A DNA stretch of 7,807 bases from Chitinophagaceae bacterium (GCA_016787105.1 JAEUVI010000157.1:1-7807), one strand, 5' to 3'. Positions 1 to 6,365 are shown, counted from the first letter of the stretch. The notes: generated by a model not told the origin, from the sequence alone. Numbers and translations: made by a program.

Positions 1-1
1 A

Positions 2-532
2 TATTTTTTATCACCAGCAGAGCACTGAGCGGATTCGCAGGTGGTGTTAGTAGTGAGTCAGGAGTCTATAGTGGAGAGTATAGAGCATGAAATTAAATTG
101 CAGCTGGAAAAATTACCAAGAAAAGAGTTGGCAAAAAAAGCATTGGAGAACAGTAAGATTATATTGGTAAATAGCAAAGAAGAAGCAATTGATTTACTGA
201 ACGAATATGCGCCGGAGCATTTAATACTTTCATGTAAGGATGCAGATGCACTTGCCGGGAAGGTTGTAAATGCAGGTTCTGTTTTTATCGGTAATTATTC
301 ACCCGAGAGCGTTGGTGATTATGCAAGCGGTACGAATCATACATTGCCTACTAACGGATATGCGAAAGCATACAGCGGTGTAAGTGTAGATAGTTTTGTA
401 AAAAAGATTACGTTTCAGAAGTTGACTGAAGAAGGGTTAAAAAATATTGGTAATAGTGTGATGGCGATGGCAGAGGCAGAAGGATTGGATGCGCATAGAA
501 GGGCGGTAGAACTAAGGCTTAAGGAGAACTGA
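2..532 (+). CDS. hisD: Histidinol dehydrogenase, C-terminal part (5'-truncated by window; in-frame TGA near the edge)
   Basis: HisD oxidises L-histidinol in two NAD-dependent steps to L-histidine, the last reactions of the pathway, in the cytoplasm. About 170 C-terminal residues of a protein that is about 434 aa in E. coli are present. Seen: YAPEHL (catalytic Glu-His pair, Glu326/His327 in E. coli numbering), GSVFIGNYSPESVGDYASGTNHTLPT (read as two pieces: the PESxGDYASG motif with a zinc-ligand Asp, and the TNH that follows), and LDAHRRAV with the C-terminal zinc-ligand His. The same frame runs back to the left edge as YFLSPAEH, then TGA at 26-28, then ADSQVV. HisD normally reads LSQAEHG(P/A)DSQV here, so homology clearly crosses the stop. 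A GTG at 41 would give a 163-aa reading frame but is internal to the domain and not a true start. The gene ends at TGA 530-532. It is either a pseudogene or, more likely, has base errors at a contig end. Confidence 0.93.
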
Positions 533-563
533 GATTTACTGGATTAAAAGAATTTTGAGGAAA

Positions 564-687
564 TCCGGATTAATCTGAAAAAGGAATCATCCCCTCCTTG
601 TCGAAGATTCCGAAAGCATTCGGAAGAAGGGGCGAACTTAGGAAATGATGAACAATAAACGATTGGGGTGGGTTAGATTAATAAGGA
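564..687. repeat. Nested inverted repeat in the hisD-hisC spacer
   Basis: The outer arms are TCCGGATTAATCTGA (564-578) and TTAGATTAATAAGGA (673-687). They are complementary at 12 of 15 positions, with an uninterrupted core of eight pairs (ATTAATCT 569-576 with AGATTAAT 675-682). They enclose a second structure: TTCCGAA 608-614 pairs perfectly with TTCGGAA 619-625 around a 4-base loop, and CCCC 591-594 can pair with GGGG 629-632 outside it. No open reading frame of note lies inside. It could be a folded region of the his transcript, a small non-autonomous repeat element, or a processing or stability element. I see no clear flanking target duplication. Confidence 0.5.
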
Positions 688-700
688 ACAGAACGTAAAA

Positions 701-724
701 GTGTCCCGATGGCTATCGGGAGAC
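701..724. repeat. Short palindromic repeat, TCCCGAT-GGCT-ATCGGGA
   Basis: TCCCGAT (704-710) and ATCGGGA (715-721) are perfect inverted arms around a 4-base loop. With one mismatch the stem extends to G701-C724. No T-run follows, so it does not look like a terminator. Palindromes with a CCCGAT/ATCGGG core resemble a dispersed intergenic repeat I associate with Bacteroidetes genomes; that resemblance is from memory and not checked. It lies 57 bases before hisC. Confidence 0.5.
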
Positions 725-780
725 ATAATCCCCAAAGTACTATGGAGATTTAATAGATAACAGAAAGCTGGTAACATAAA

Positions 781-1830
781 ATGAGTTTCGATTTAAACAG
801 TCTCGTAAGAGAAAACATAAAAAAACTGGTTCCATACTCATCCGCTAGAGATGAGTTTAAGGGAGAAGCGAATGTATTCCTCGATGCAAATGAAAACAGT
901 TTGGGTTCACCATTGATAAAATGGTATAACCGTTATCCCGATCCATTGCAGTTGAAGGTTAAAGAAAAACTGAGTGCCATTAAAGGGGTACCTGTTAATA
1001 ATATTTTTCTGGGCAATGGCAGTGATGAATGTATTGATGTACTTATTCGTACTTTTTGTGAACCGGGTATAGATAATATCATTATCTGTCCGCCCACATA
1101 CGGTATGTACCAGGTAAGCGCGGATATTAATAATGTGGCAGTAAAAAAAGCGAAATTAACCAGTGATTTTCAACTTGACCTTGAAGCGATAGAAGAAGCC
1201 ATTGATGGGGATACAAAAATTATTTTTCTTTGCTCACCCAATAATCCGACAGCTAATTCATTGCAGCGCGCCGACGTAGAAGCTGTATTAAATAATTTTT
1301 TTGGTATTGTAGTCATTGATGAAGCATATATTAATTTTTCCCGGTATAAGACATTTTCTTCTTCATTGAGTGAATACCCGAACCTGGTGGTCATGCAGAC
1401 ATTTTCAAAAGCATGGGGGCTGGCTGCGTTGAGATTGGGTATTGCATTTGCTTCCCAGGAAATTATTCAGTTAATGAATAAGGTGAAGCCACCGTATAAT
1501 ATTAACCAGGCCACACAGGAGCTGGCACTAAAGGCAATGGACGGGATAGACCAGGTAAATGATATGATACGTGTAATTGTGGAAGAGAGGGAATTATTGA
1601 AAAATGAATTATCGCAGTTACCAGTTGTTGAAGAAATTTATCCTTCGGACGCAAATTTTTTCCTCGTAAAAGTGAAAGATGCGAAAGGAATGTATAATTT
1701 CCTTTTGTCAAAAGGAATTGTGGTGCGTGACAGGAGCAAGGTAGAGTTGTGTGAAGGTTGTTTACGCATTACAATCGGCACAAACGAAGAGAACCGCCAG
1801 TTGTTTCATGCAATGGCATCATTTAAATGA
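781..1830 (+). CDS. hisC: Histidinol-phosphate aminotransferase
   Basis: HisC transfers the amino group of glutamate to imidazole acetol phosphate, giving histidinol phosphate, with pyridoxal phosphate as cofactor. It is a cytoplasmic fold-type I aminotransferase that normally works as a dimer. The 349-aa length is typical. Seen: DANENSLGSP at about 35-44, RYPDP at 51-55, LGNGSDECID at 77-86, CSPNNPTAN at 151-159, DEAYINF with Asp180 and Tyr183, TFSKAWGLAALRLG with the Schiff-base Lys210 and phosphate-binding Arg218, and LRITIGT with substrate-binding Arg329. The ATG at 781 is chosen because it places these motifs at normal distances; the region before it is A-rich (AACATAAA) without a clear Shine-Dalgarno, as is usual in Bacteroidetes. 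A 248-bp palindrome-rich spacer separates it from hisD. I see no convincing TAnnTTTG promoter there, so co-transcription is the simplest reading. Confidence 0.96.
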   Translation: MSFDLNSLVRENIKKLVPYSSARDEFKGEANVFLDANENSLGSPLIKWYNRYPDPLQLKVKEKLSAIKGVPVNNIFLGNGSDECIDVLIRTFCEPGIDNIIICPPTYGMYQVSADINNVAVKKAKLTSDFQLDLEAIEEAIDGDTKIIFLCSPNNPTANSLQRADVEAVLNNFFGIVVIDEAYINFSRYKTFSSSLSEYPNLVVMQTFSKAWGLAALRLGIAFASQEIIQLMNKVKPPYNINQATQELALKAMDGIDQVNDMIRVIVEERELLKNELSQLPVVEEIYPSDANFFLVKVKDAKGMYNFLLSKGIVVRDRSKVELCEGCLRITIGTNEENRQLFHAMASFK

Positions 1831-3002
1831 ATAACAATAAAATAATGGATCAGCATTCAACAGGAAAAAGAGTTTTATTTATTGATCGTGATGGCACATT
1901 GATAAAAGAGGCGCCGCCTACTTACCAGATTGATGCATGGGAAAAACTGGAGTTTTACCCGGAAGCATTTCAGTATATGACAAGGATTGCTGCCGAGCTG
2001 GATTATGAGCTCGTGATGGTTACCAACCAGGATGGCCTTGGCACTGCTTCTTTTCCTGAAGAAACTTTCTGGCCGGTTCATAATCATATCATGAAGAGCT
2101 TTGAAAATGAAAATGTTTTTTTTAAAGCGGTATATATAGATAAAAGTTTTCCGGAAGAAAATTTGCCCAGCCGCAAGCCAGGTACCGGCATGCTTACATC
2201 CTATCTTAATAATTCTTCCTATGATATTCGTAATTCTTTTGTAATCGGGGATCGCATTACAGATGTGCAGTTGGCAAAAAACCTTGGCTGCAAAGCTATC
2301 TGGTTGAATAATGATGCAACACTTGGTGGTGCCGAGATAAAAGATAGCGTAAAAGATCTTGAAAAAGTAATTGCACTTGAGACACCTGACTGGAAGAAAA
2401 TTTATGAATACCTTAAGTTAGGATTGCGTACTGTAGTGCATGATCGAAATACCAACGAAACAAAAATTCATGTTGAATTGAATATTGATGGGAATGGCAA
2501 GGCAGAAATTTCAACCGGGCTTGGTTTTTTTGATCATATGCTTGACCAGATAGCAAGGCATGGAAAAATTGATTTGAAAATAATAACACAAGGTGATCTT
2601 CATATTGATGAGCATCACACAATAGAAGATACGGGAATAGCATTGGGTGAAGCGTTTGCAAAAGCATTGGCAGACAAAAGAGGAATGGAGCGGTATGGTT
2701 TTGCATTGCCTATGGATGAAGCTGATGCAAAAGTGTTGATTGATTTTGGCGGCCGCAACTGGATTGTATGGAATGTGGAATTCAGAAGAGAAAAAATAGG
2801 AGAGATGCCAACTGAAATGTTTTTTCATTTTTTCAAATCGTTTTCAGACGCGGCGAAGTGTAACCTGAATATTGAATGTCATGGCGATAATGAGCATCAT
2901 AAAATAGAAGCTATCTTTAAAGCATTTGCAAAAGCAATACGCATGGCTGTGAAGAGAGACCCGATAAGCAATTATCTTCCTTCAACGAAAGGGATTTTAT
3001 AA
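1827..3002 (+). CDS. hisB: Bifunctional histidinol-phosphatase / imidazoleglycerol-phosphate dehydratase
   Basis: One chain carries two non-consecutive pathway steps: dehydration of imidazole glycerol phosphate, and dephosphorylation of histidinol phosphate after HisC has acted. The N-terminal HAD phosphatase (about 15-185) has FIDRDGTL (nucleophile Asp20, Asp22), VTNQDG at 65-70, SRKPGTGM at 115-122 and GDRITD at 141-146. The zinc-loop cysteines and histidine known in E. coli HisB are absent here (finding). The dehydratase domain (about 198-391) has FFDHML at 234-239, DEHHTIED at 261-268, DFGGRN at 306-311, DNEHHKIEA at 354-362 and the C-terminal LPSTKGIL. The length of 391 aa is slightly above E. 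coli's 355. The start ATG overlaps the hisC stop as ATGA (1827-1830), pointing to translational coupling; an alternative ATG at 1845 would still precede the HAD domain. The next gene is murQ, so hisHAFI must lie elsewhere if present. Confidence 0.96.
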   Translation: MNNNKIMDQHSTGKRVLFIDRDGTLIKEAPPTYQIDAWEKLEFYPEAFQYMTRIAAELDYELVMVTNQDGLGTASFPEETFWPVHNHIMKSFENENVFFKAVYIDKSFPEENLPSRKPGTGMLTSYLNNSSYDIRNSFVIGDRITDVQLAKNLGCKAIWLNNDATLGGAEIKDSVKDLEKVIALETPDWKKIYEYLKLGLRTVVHDRNTNETKIHVELNIDGNGKAEISTGLGFFDHMLDQIARHGKIDLKIITQGDLHIDEHHTIEDTGIALGEAFAKALADKRGMERYGFALPMDEADAKVLIDFGGRNWIVWNVEFRREKIGEMPTEMFFHFFKSFSDAAKCNLNIECHGDNEHHKIEAIFKAFAKAIRMAVKRDPISNYLPSTKGIL

Positions 3003-3086
3003 CGGTTAAGCACCACCTGTACTATGCAGGATTTGTATTATTATTACCGGACAGTTTTTGCTGCATTTCGCTGTTTTGCCTTCCTC

Positions 3087-3133
3087 TTTGAAAAACAAGA
3101 ATGACATAAGTTTTGAACTATAAATTTATTTTG
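3087..3133 (+). promoter_or_regulatory. Candidate Bacteroidetes-type promoter region for murQ
   Basis: TTTG at 3087-3090 is followed after 16 bases by TAAGTTTTG (3107-3115), close to the TTG ... TAnnTTTG pattern of the Bacteroidetes major sigma factor but with one extra base in the second element. A second TTATTTTGC at 3126-3134 lies right before the murQ ATG but has no TTG at the right distance. The 135-bp gap after hisB and the unrelated function of murQ make an independent promoter plausible. Confidence 0.33.
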
Positions 3134-3137
3134 CCGT

Positions 3138-3956
3138 ATGAATAAGATTACCGAACAACCTTCTCTTTACAATCATCTTGAAAAGATGAGCGTGGAAGAA
3201 CTCACTGCAAATATTAACAAGGAAGACAAAAAAGTAGCTGTTGCGATTGAAAAAGCATTGCCGCAGTTGAATGAATTAATTAAGGCAATAGTTAATAAAC
3301 TGAAGAATGGCGGCAGGATGTTTTATCTCGGTGCTGGCAGTGGTGGGCGATTGTCTGTACTGGATGCTATTGAGCTGCCTACAACATACGGAATTGAGAA
3401 AGGTATAGTGAATGTAATATTGGCCGGTGGTGTAACGCGTCTGCATGAAGCACCCGAAGAAATGGAGGATAATCCTGACAATGGATGGATTGCATTACAG
3501 GATGCGACTGTTTCAGCAAAAGATATTGTGGTAGGGATAACAGCGAGCGGAACTACTCCTTTTGTATTGGGGGCATTACAACAATGCAGAAAAAATAAAA
3601 TCACTACCGGGTGCATTGTAAGTAACCCGGATTCACCAGTTGCTGCAATAACTGATTTTCCCGTTGAAGTAATTACCGGGCCGGAATTTATTACCGGTAG
3701 TACAAGAATGAAATGCGGTACTGCACAGAAAATGATTTTTGATATTATCAGTACTACAACAATGGTGCAGCTCGGCAGGGTAGAAGATAACAGGATGGTA
3801 AATGTGATGCTGATTAATGATAAGATAACTGATCGGGCAGTAAAAATGCTGATGGAGAAAGCCGCAATTGCTGACTATGATAAAGCGAAGACAATTTTAT
3901 TAAAACATGGAAGTGTAAAAAAGGCAATGGATTACCTGGTAAAAAATGAATTGTAG
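3138..3956 (+). CDS. murQ: N-acetylmuramic acid 6-phosphate etherase
   Basis: MurQ splits the lactyl ether of MurNAc-6-phosphate to give GlcNAc-6-phosphate and D-lactate, a cytoplasmic step in recovery of peptidoglycan sugars. The 272-aa protein is a SIS-domain sugar-phosphate enzyme, a little shorter than the roughly 298-aa E. coli enzyme. Seen: ITEQPS near the N-terminus, LGAGSGGRLSVLDAIELPTTYG at 64-85 (sugar-phosphate loop, with Glu79 at the catalytic Glu position), an acidic EEMEDN at 107-112 where the second catalytic acid is expected, GITASGTTPFVLGAL at 133-147, and the family signature GPEFITGSTRMKCGTAQK at 181-198. ATG 3138 starts right before MNKITEQPS, a normal beginning for the family. 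No murP, murK, anmK or other recycling gene adjoins it. Its last 25 bases overlap the 3' end of the opposite-strand gene. Confidence 0.95.
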   Translation: MNKITEQPSLYNHLEKMSVEELTANINKEDKKVAVAIEKALPQLNELIKAIVNKLKNGGRMFYLGAGSGGRLSVLDAIELPTTYGIEKGIVNVILAGGVTRLHEAPEEMEDNPDNGWIALQDATVSAKDIVVGITASGTTPFVLGALQQCRKNKITTGCIVSNPDSPVAAITDFPVEVITGPEFITGSTRMKCGTAQKMIFDIISTTTMVQLGRVEDNRMVNVMLINDKITDRAVKMLMEKAAIADYDKAKTILLKHGSVKKAMDYLVKNEL

Positions 3957-5134
3957 TCTTTCAATTCTTCTATCTGGAGGGTAATTGATTTTTCCCATTC
4001 ATCCTGCTTTGCTTTGTTCGAACCGCTTTCTGTATCGTAAACATATTTCTGCAACTCGTCTTCCATGAAATTATTTGATTTACTGTACAAAGCAAGAATA
4101 TTGTCCTTTAACTCTTTTAAGGGAAAGTGAGACTCACTTATTTGTTTTTTTAACTTCAACGCATACAAGTACATTAACTGCGTTTTGTAATATTCATGTT
4201 TCAATAGTTGATCAGACTGTACCAGTTTGCCTGCCCATGATCGACTTCTTACAAACACCGGTTCAATGACTACCGAAATAGTCAATTTTTTATCGACAAT
4301 CATATCGTTGATAGAAAGTTCAACTCGCAATGATGGACTAATTCCTTTATCGTTTATAGGTTTGCCATGGTAGTCGCTCCATGCAAGTGTATAGTTATTG
4401 CTGATATAAATGGTATCGGTATTGCTTTCTTCAAAAGATTTTATTTTTGCTATAACAAATACCCCTTTTTCCAGGCTCTCGAGGTATGGTTTGGCATTCT
4501 GTATCCTATTTTCAAGTTGACTGGTAATCCTCTTCAATGAGAAGCATATTATCATGTCGTATTGACGTTTGAAACCAACATATATTTGATTCTCCATTAC
4601 TCCGCCAGCATCATCCAGAAAAATGAGTTCATTGTTTACGAGTGCATAGACATTGATATACAATTCGATTTTCGCGTTCAAATCTGCTTTGTTCAATTGC
4701 TTTTCGCTTATCTGTAATGTTTTTAATACCACAACTATTGGTATAAGAGAGGTGTCTGTTTTTGTAATTGACCGTAGGTATTTTAAGATTAACACATCTT
4801 TTTTTCCTGCTGTCGTTATAGTTTTCTTTTTATAATCTTTTGGCAAAATACCAAAGCCTACACTATCTGCGCCAGTTGAGTCGATAACAGAGTGAAAATA
4901 GAAAGAAGAAGGAGTGTAGCTTATTGTATCCGGCGTAAAATGTAATGGTGGTATCAGGTAACCCAGATCTTTTACGGGGGTAACTATTTTAGGACCCGGC
5001 GGTGGAGGTGGTTCGTTGGAAGGTCTTTTTTGAGGTGTTTGTTTTGCACCTTTTAAAGTGACTGTTTTCTGCTGGCCTTTGGCATAGCCAAAGCTATTAA
5101 TCAGTACAAGCAGCAGCAACAGGCGGACGGTCAT
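3932..5134 (-). CDS. Secreted protein with DUF922-like C-terminal region, function unknown
   Basis: This is a 400-aa exported protein. Residues 1 to about 21 form a signal peptide: Arg4, the hydrophobic LLLLLVLINSFGYA, then a KGQQ junction. A Lys/Pro-rich linker with PPPPPG (42-47) follows. The middle (about 110-240) has alternating hydrophobic stretches that I do not recognise. The part from about 249 onward follows the DUF922 layout from memory: LAWSDYHGKP at 250-259, SRSWAG at 297-302, LLKHEYYKTQLMYLYALKLKK at 310-330 (two overlapping motifs: HE, then a Tyr/Ala/Lys helix), and a late YDTESGSNKAKQDEW at 366-380. Typical DUF922 proteins read HEQxHFD and YDxxTxHG at the last two places; the second His of the first motif and the His of the last are missing. 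An enzymatic role is therefore doubtful. It is transcribed towards murQ and away from the DsrE-like gene, probably monocistronic. Confidence 0.8.
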   Translation of the reverse strand: MTVRLLLLLVLINSFGYAKGQQKTVTLKGAKQTPQKRPSNEPPPPPGPKIVTPVKDLGYLIPPLHFTPDTISYTPSSFYFHSVIDSTGADSVGFGILPKDYKKKTITTAGKKDVLILKYLRSITKTDTSLIPIVVVLKTLQISEKQLNKADLNAKIELYINVYALVNNELIFLDDAGGVMENQIYVGFKRQYDMIICFSLKRITSQLENRIQNAKPYLESLEKGVFVIAKIKSFEESNTDTIYISNNYTLAWSDYHGKPINDKGISPSLRVELSINDMIVDKKLTISVVIEPVFVRSRSWAGKLVQSDQLLKHEYYKTQLMYLYALKLKKQISESHFPLKELKDNILALYSKSNNFMEDELQKYVYDTESGSNKAKQDEWEKSITLQIEELKDYNSFFTR

Positions 5135-5157
5135 TTTGAATAAGATTTGAGGTTGGT

Positions 5158-5186
5158 AAAATATATTTTATTTACAGAACTATCAA
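5158..5186 (-). promoter_or_regulatory. Candidate promoter for the DUF922-like gene
   Basis: Read on the minus strand, TTG (5186-5184) is followed after 18 bases by TATATTTT (5165-5158), one base from the TAnnTTTG consensus. Transcription would begin near 5154, leaving an A/T-rich leader of about 20 bases before the start codon at 5134. In the same divergent 183-bp gap I found no equally good element for the plus-strand gene at 5318. Confidence 0.42.
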
Positions 5187-5317
5187 GGTTTCACCAAGAT
5201 TATTTACGGTATTATAAATTAAAAGCGGTCTTGTTTTAAAAGTCGGGTAGAGGTATTTAAAAATTTTCTCTACTTCTATCGAAATGGCCTATCTTAATTC
5301 CCCACAAACCCCCATGT

Positions 5318-5992
5318 ATGAAATCATTACCACCAATTATTATTCTTTGCCTGTTATTTTTTATATCCTTGAGCGGCCATGCACAAACAGACAGTACCAA
5401 GGTTTTGCGGAAAGATAGTTTGCAGACAAAAAAGGATACTGTAAGTGCTTTAAAAGATAGTACAGATTACAAGGATAGCGTCCGCATAGATAAATTGATG
5501 CAAACGGCGGAAAGGCCAATTATAAAAAACAGTAAGTGGTCTGGTGCAATACCTGTTTCGGGTATTGATGAAAAGCCGGATCCGAAAATGAAATACAAGT
5601 TGCTTATTGAAATAACCTGGTGGGAAAAGGATTCAGCAAAACTCCGCGAAATAAGTAGTTCATTGGCGGAAGTGGGTAGAATCATTAACCTGCATGCAGC
5701 CGCTGGAATTGATAAGAAGAATATTGAAACGGTTATTGTTGCACACGCAGGCGTTCTTAATGCTTTTCTGACAAACGAAAAGTACCAAAAGAAATTTCAT
5801 ACAGATAACCCTAATCTTGATATCATAAAGCAACTCGAAAAAAATAATGTAAAAATAATCGCATGCGGACAGGCGATGCATTTTGCCAATATTCCAAAAG
5901 AAGATTTATTGCCTGTTGTAAAAGTAGCCATATCGGCGAAAGTGGCATTGTCAACTTATATATCAAAGGGGTACGTTCTGTACACTAACTAG
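5318..5992 (+). CDS. Secreted DsrE/DsrF-like family protein
   Basis: This is a 224-aa exported protein. Residues 1-22 are a signal peptide with core IIILCLLFFISLSG and a likely cut after GHA (Ala22); the Cys at 11 lies inside the core, so there is no lipobox. Residues 24-60 are a charged linker with recurring KDS/KDT units. The folded domain (about 92-224) matches the DsrE/F pattern: KLLIEITWW, then IINLHAAAGI, an ETVIVAHAGVLNAFLTN strand-helix unit (137-153), NPNLDIIKQLEKNNVKI (164-180), ACGQAM with the family-position Cys183 (182-187), and a C-terminal helix ending in KGYVLYTN. Cytoplasmic relatives such as TusBCD and DsrEFH carry sulfur on a Cys. What an exported version does is unknown, so I give no gene symbol. 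ATG 5318 is chosen because it opens directly into the signal peptide; the ATG at 5314 is out of frame. Confidence 0.82.
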   Translation: MKSLPPIIILCLLFFISLSGHAQTDSTKVLRKDSLQTKKDTVSALKDSTDYKDSVRIDKLMQTAERPIIKNSKWSGAIPVSGIDEKPDPKMKYKLLIEITWWEKDSAKLREISSSLAEVGRIINLHAAAGIDKKNIETVIVAHAGVLNAFLTNEKYQKKFHTDNPNLDIIKQLEKNNVKIIACGQAMHFANIPKEDLLPVVKVAISAKVALSTYISKGYVLYTN

Positions 5993-6264
5993 TATCTCTT
6001 ATTGTTTTGTGAGTAAGCTACTTTTTGTTACCATTTTTATGGCATAGCTAAGTATGTCTGTGTTTACCGGATTAGCAGTTCTGAAAAATGTCGAGTAGAA
6101 TTGTTGTAGTATAAGTCCCGGTTATTATTGGGAGCGACGCAGCAGAAGTTGTATTGTAGTAAAGTTATTTGGACAGTAATTATTTAATTCAGACAGGTGT
6201 AACGCCGGATTTTTTAGAAAAATCCTATTTTTTGAAAGTGACGGATAAAAAAAATGTAATAAAA
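5993..6264 (+). other. Gene-free spacer upstream of the trp promoter candidate
   Basis: No credible coding region was found on either strand of this spacer, which continues to the leader peptide at 6303. It holds a weak stem AGTA/TACT (6012-6022) running into TTTTT, just after the DsrE-like gene, which might help end its transcript. It also holds the AT-rich hairpin listed separately at 6207-6234. The longest plus-strand ATG frame I noticed, at 6054, has only 14 codons. Confidence 0.6.
6207..6234 (+). terminator. Possible AT-rich hairpin terminator
   Basis: GGATTTTT (6207-6214) and AAAAATCC (6218-6225) are perfect inverted arms around a 3-base loop, followed by TATTTTTTG (6226-6234). The stem has only two G-C pairs on each arm and lies 215 bases after the DsrE-like stop codon, so it would be a weak or late terminator. 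It might instead insulate the trp promoter or be chance in AT-rich DNA. Confidence 0.3.
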
Positions 6265-6295
6265 TTGGTATTACGCCAAAAAGCGTACATATTTG
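6265..6295 (+). promoter_or_regulatory. Candidate trp promoter, TTG-N20-CATATTTG
   Basis: TTG at 6265-6267 and CATATTTG at 6288-6295 (consensus TAnnTTTG, one mismatch) are 20 bases apart, a normal distance for Bacteroidetes major promoters. If the second element is centred near -7, transcription starts around 6298-6302, at or just before the leader-peptide ATG at 6303. The position directly before a Trp leader peptide supports the call. Confidence 0.5.
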
Positions 6296-6302
6296 CAGTG
6301 CA

Positions 6303-6365
6303 ATGAAAAAATATACTATTAATCAACAATGGTGGTGGCATACAAACTCTTCTGGGGTGCTGTAA
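6303..6365 (+). CDS. trpL: trp operon leader peptide with three consecutive Trp codons
   Basis: A 20-codon reading frame encodes MKKYTINQQWWWHTNSSGVL and ends with TAA at 6363-6365. Trp is normally the rarest residue, and three TGG codons in a row (6330-6338) in a tiny frame 81 bases before trpE are the hallmark of a ribosome-sensed tryptophan attenuator. When charged tRNA-Trp is scarce, a ribosome should stall on these codons. The frame's last codons (TCT GGG GTG CTG) are themselves the 5' strand of the antiterminator, so a ribosome reaching the stop would mask it. There is no Shine-Dalgarno; the ATG lies 8 bases after the candidate promoter's second element. The peptide itself probably has no function once made. 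Confidence 0.9.
   Translation: MKKYTINQQWWWHTNSSGVL

Noticed and set aside
26..28. TGA recoded as glycine or selenocysteine in hisD
   Set aside because: TGA ends both hisD (530-532) and hisC (1828-1830) at the expected places, and the surrounding genes are ordinary Bacteroidetes genes. The expected residue is glycine, not Cys/Sec, and adjacent codons also look miscalled.
41..532. GTG at 41 as the true start of a short 163-aa gene
   Set aside because: The same frame continues upstream with recognisable HisD sequence (LSPAEH, ADSQ), so the GTG is internal to the hisD domain.
533..780. A CRISPR-like or tandem-repeat array in the his spacer
   Set aside because: The repeats are inverted, differ from each other and occur once each; there is no regular repeat-spacer pattern.
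1170..1711. Minus-strand open frames inside hisC
   Set aside because: They are antisense shadows of a fully conserved aminotransferase, with no recognisable motifs or upstream signals.
2413..2828. Two overlapping minus-strand open frames inside hisB
   Set aside because: They lie wholly inside the conserved dehydratase domain on the other strand, have no domain pattern, and are Cys/His/Phe-rich as expected of antisense translation.
3016..3030. CCTG/CAGG hairpin after hisB as an intrinsic terminator
   Set aside because: Only four pairs with a 7-base loop and no proper T-run; too weak to call.
5254..5297. TATTTAAA and TATCTTAA as promoter elements for the DsrE-like gene
   Set aside because: Both match TAnnTTTG poorly; TTG 5231-5233 is at a suitable distance from the first, but the element lacks the TTTG half.
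6054..6098. 14-codon plus-strand frame considered as an additional leader peptide
   Set aside because: It has no run of regulatory codons and no associated terminator or antiterminator, and it lies upstream of the trp promoter candidate.
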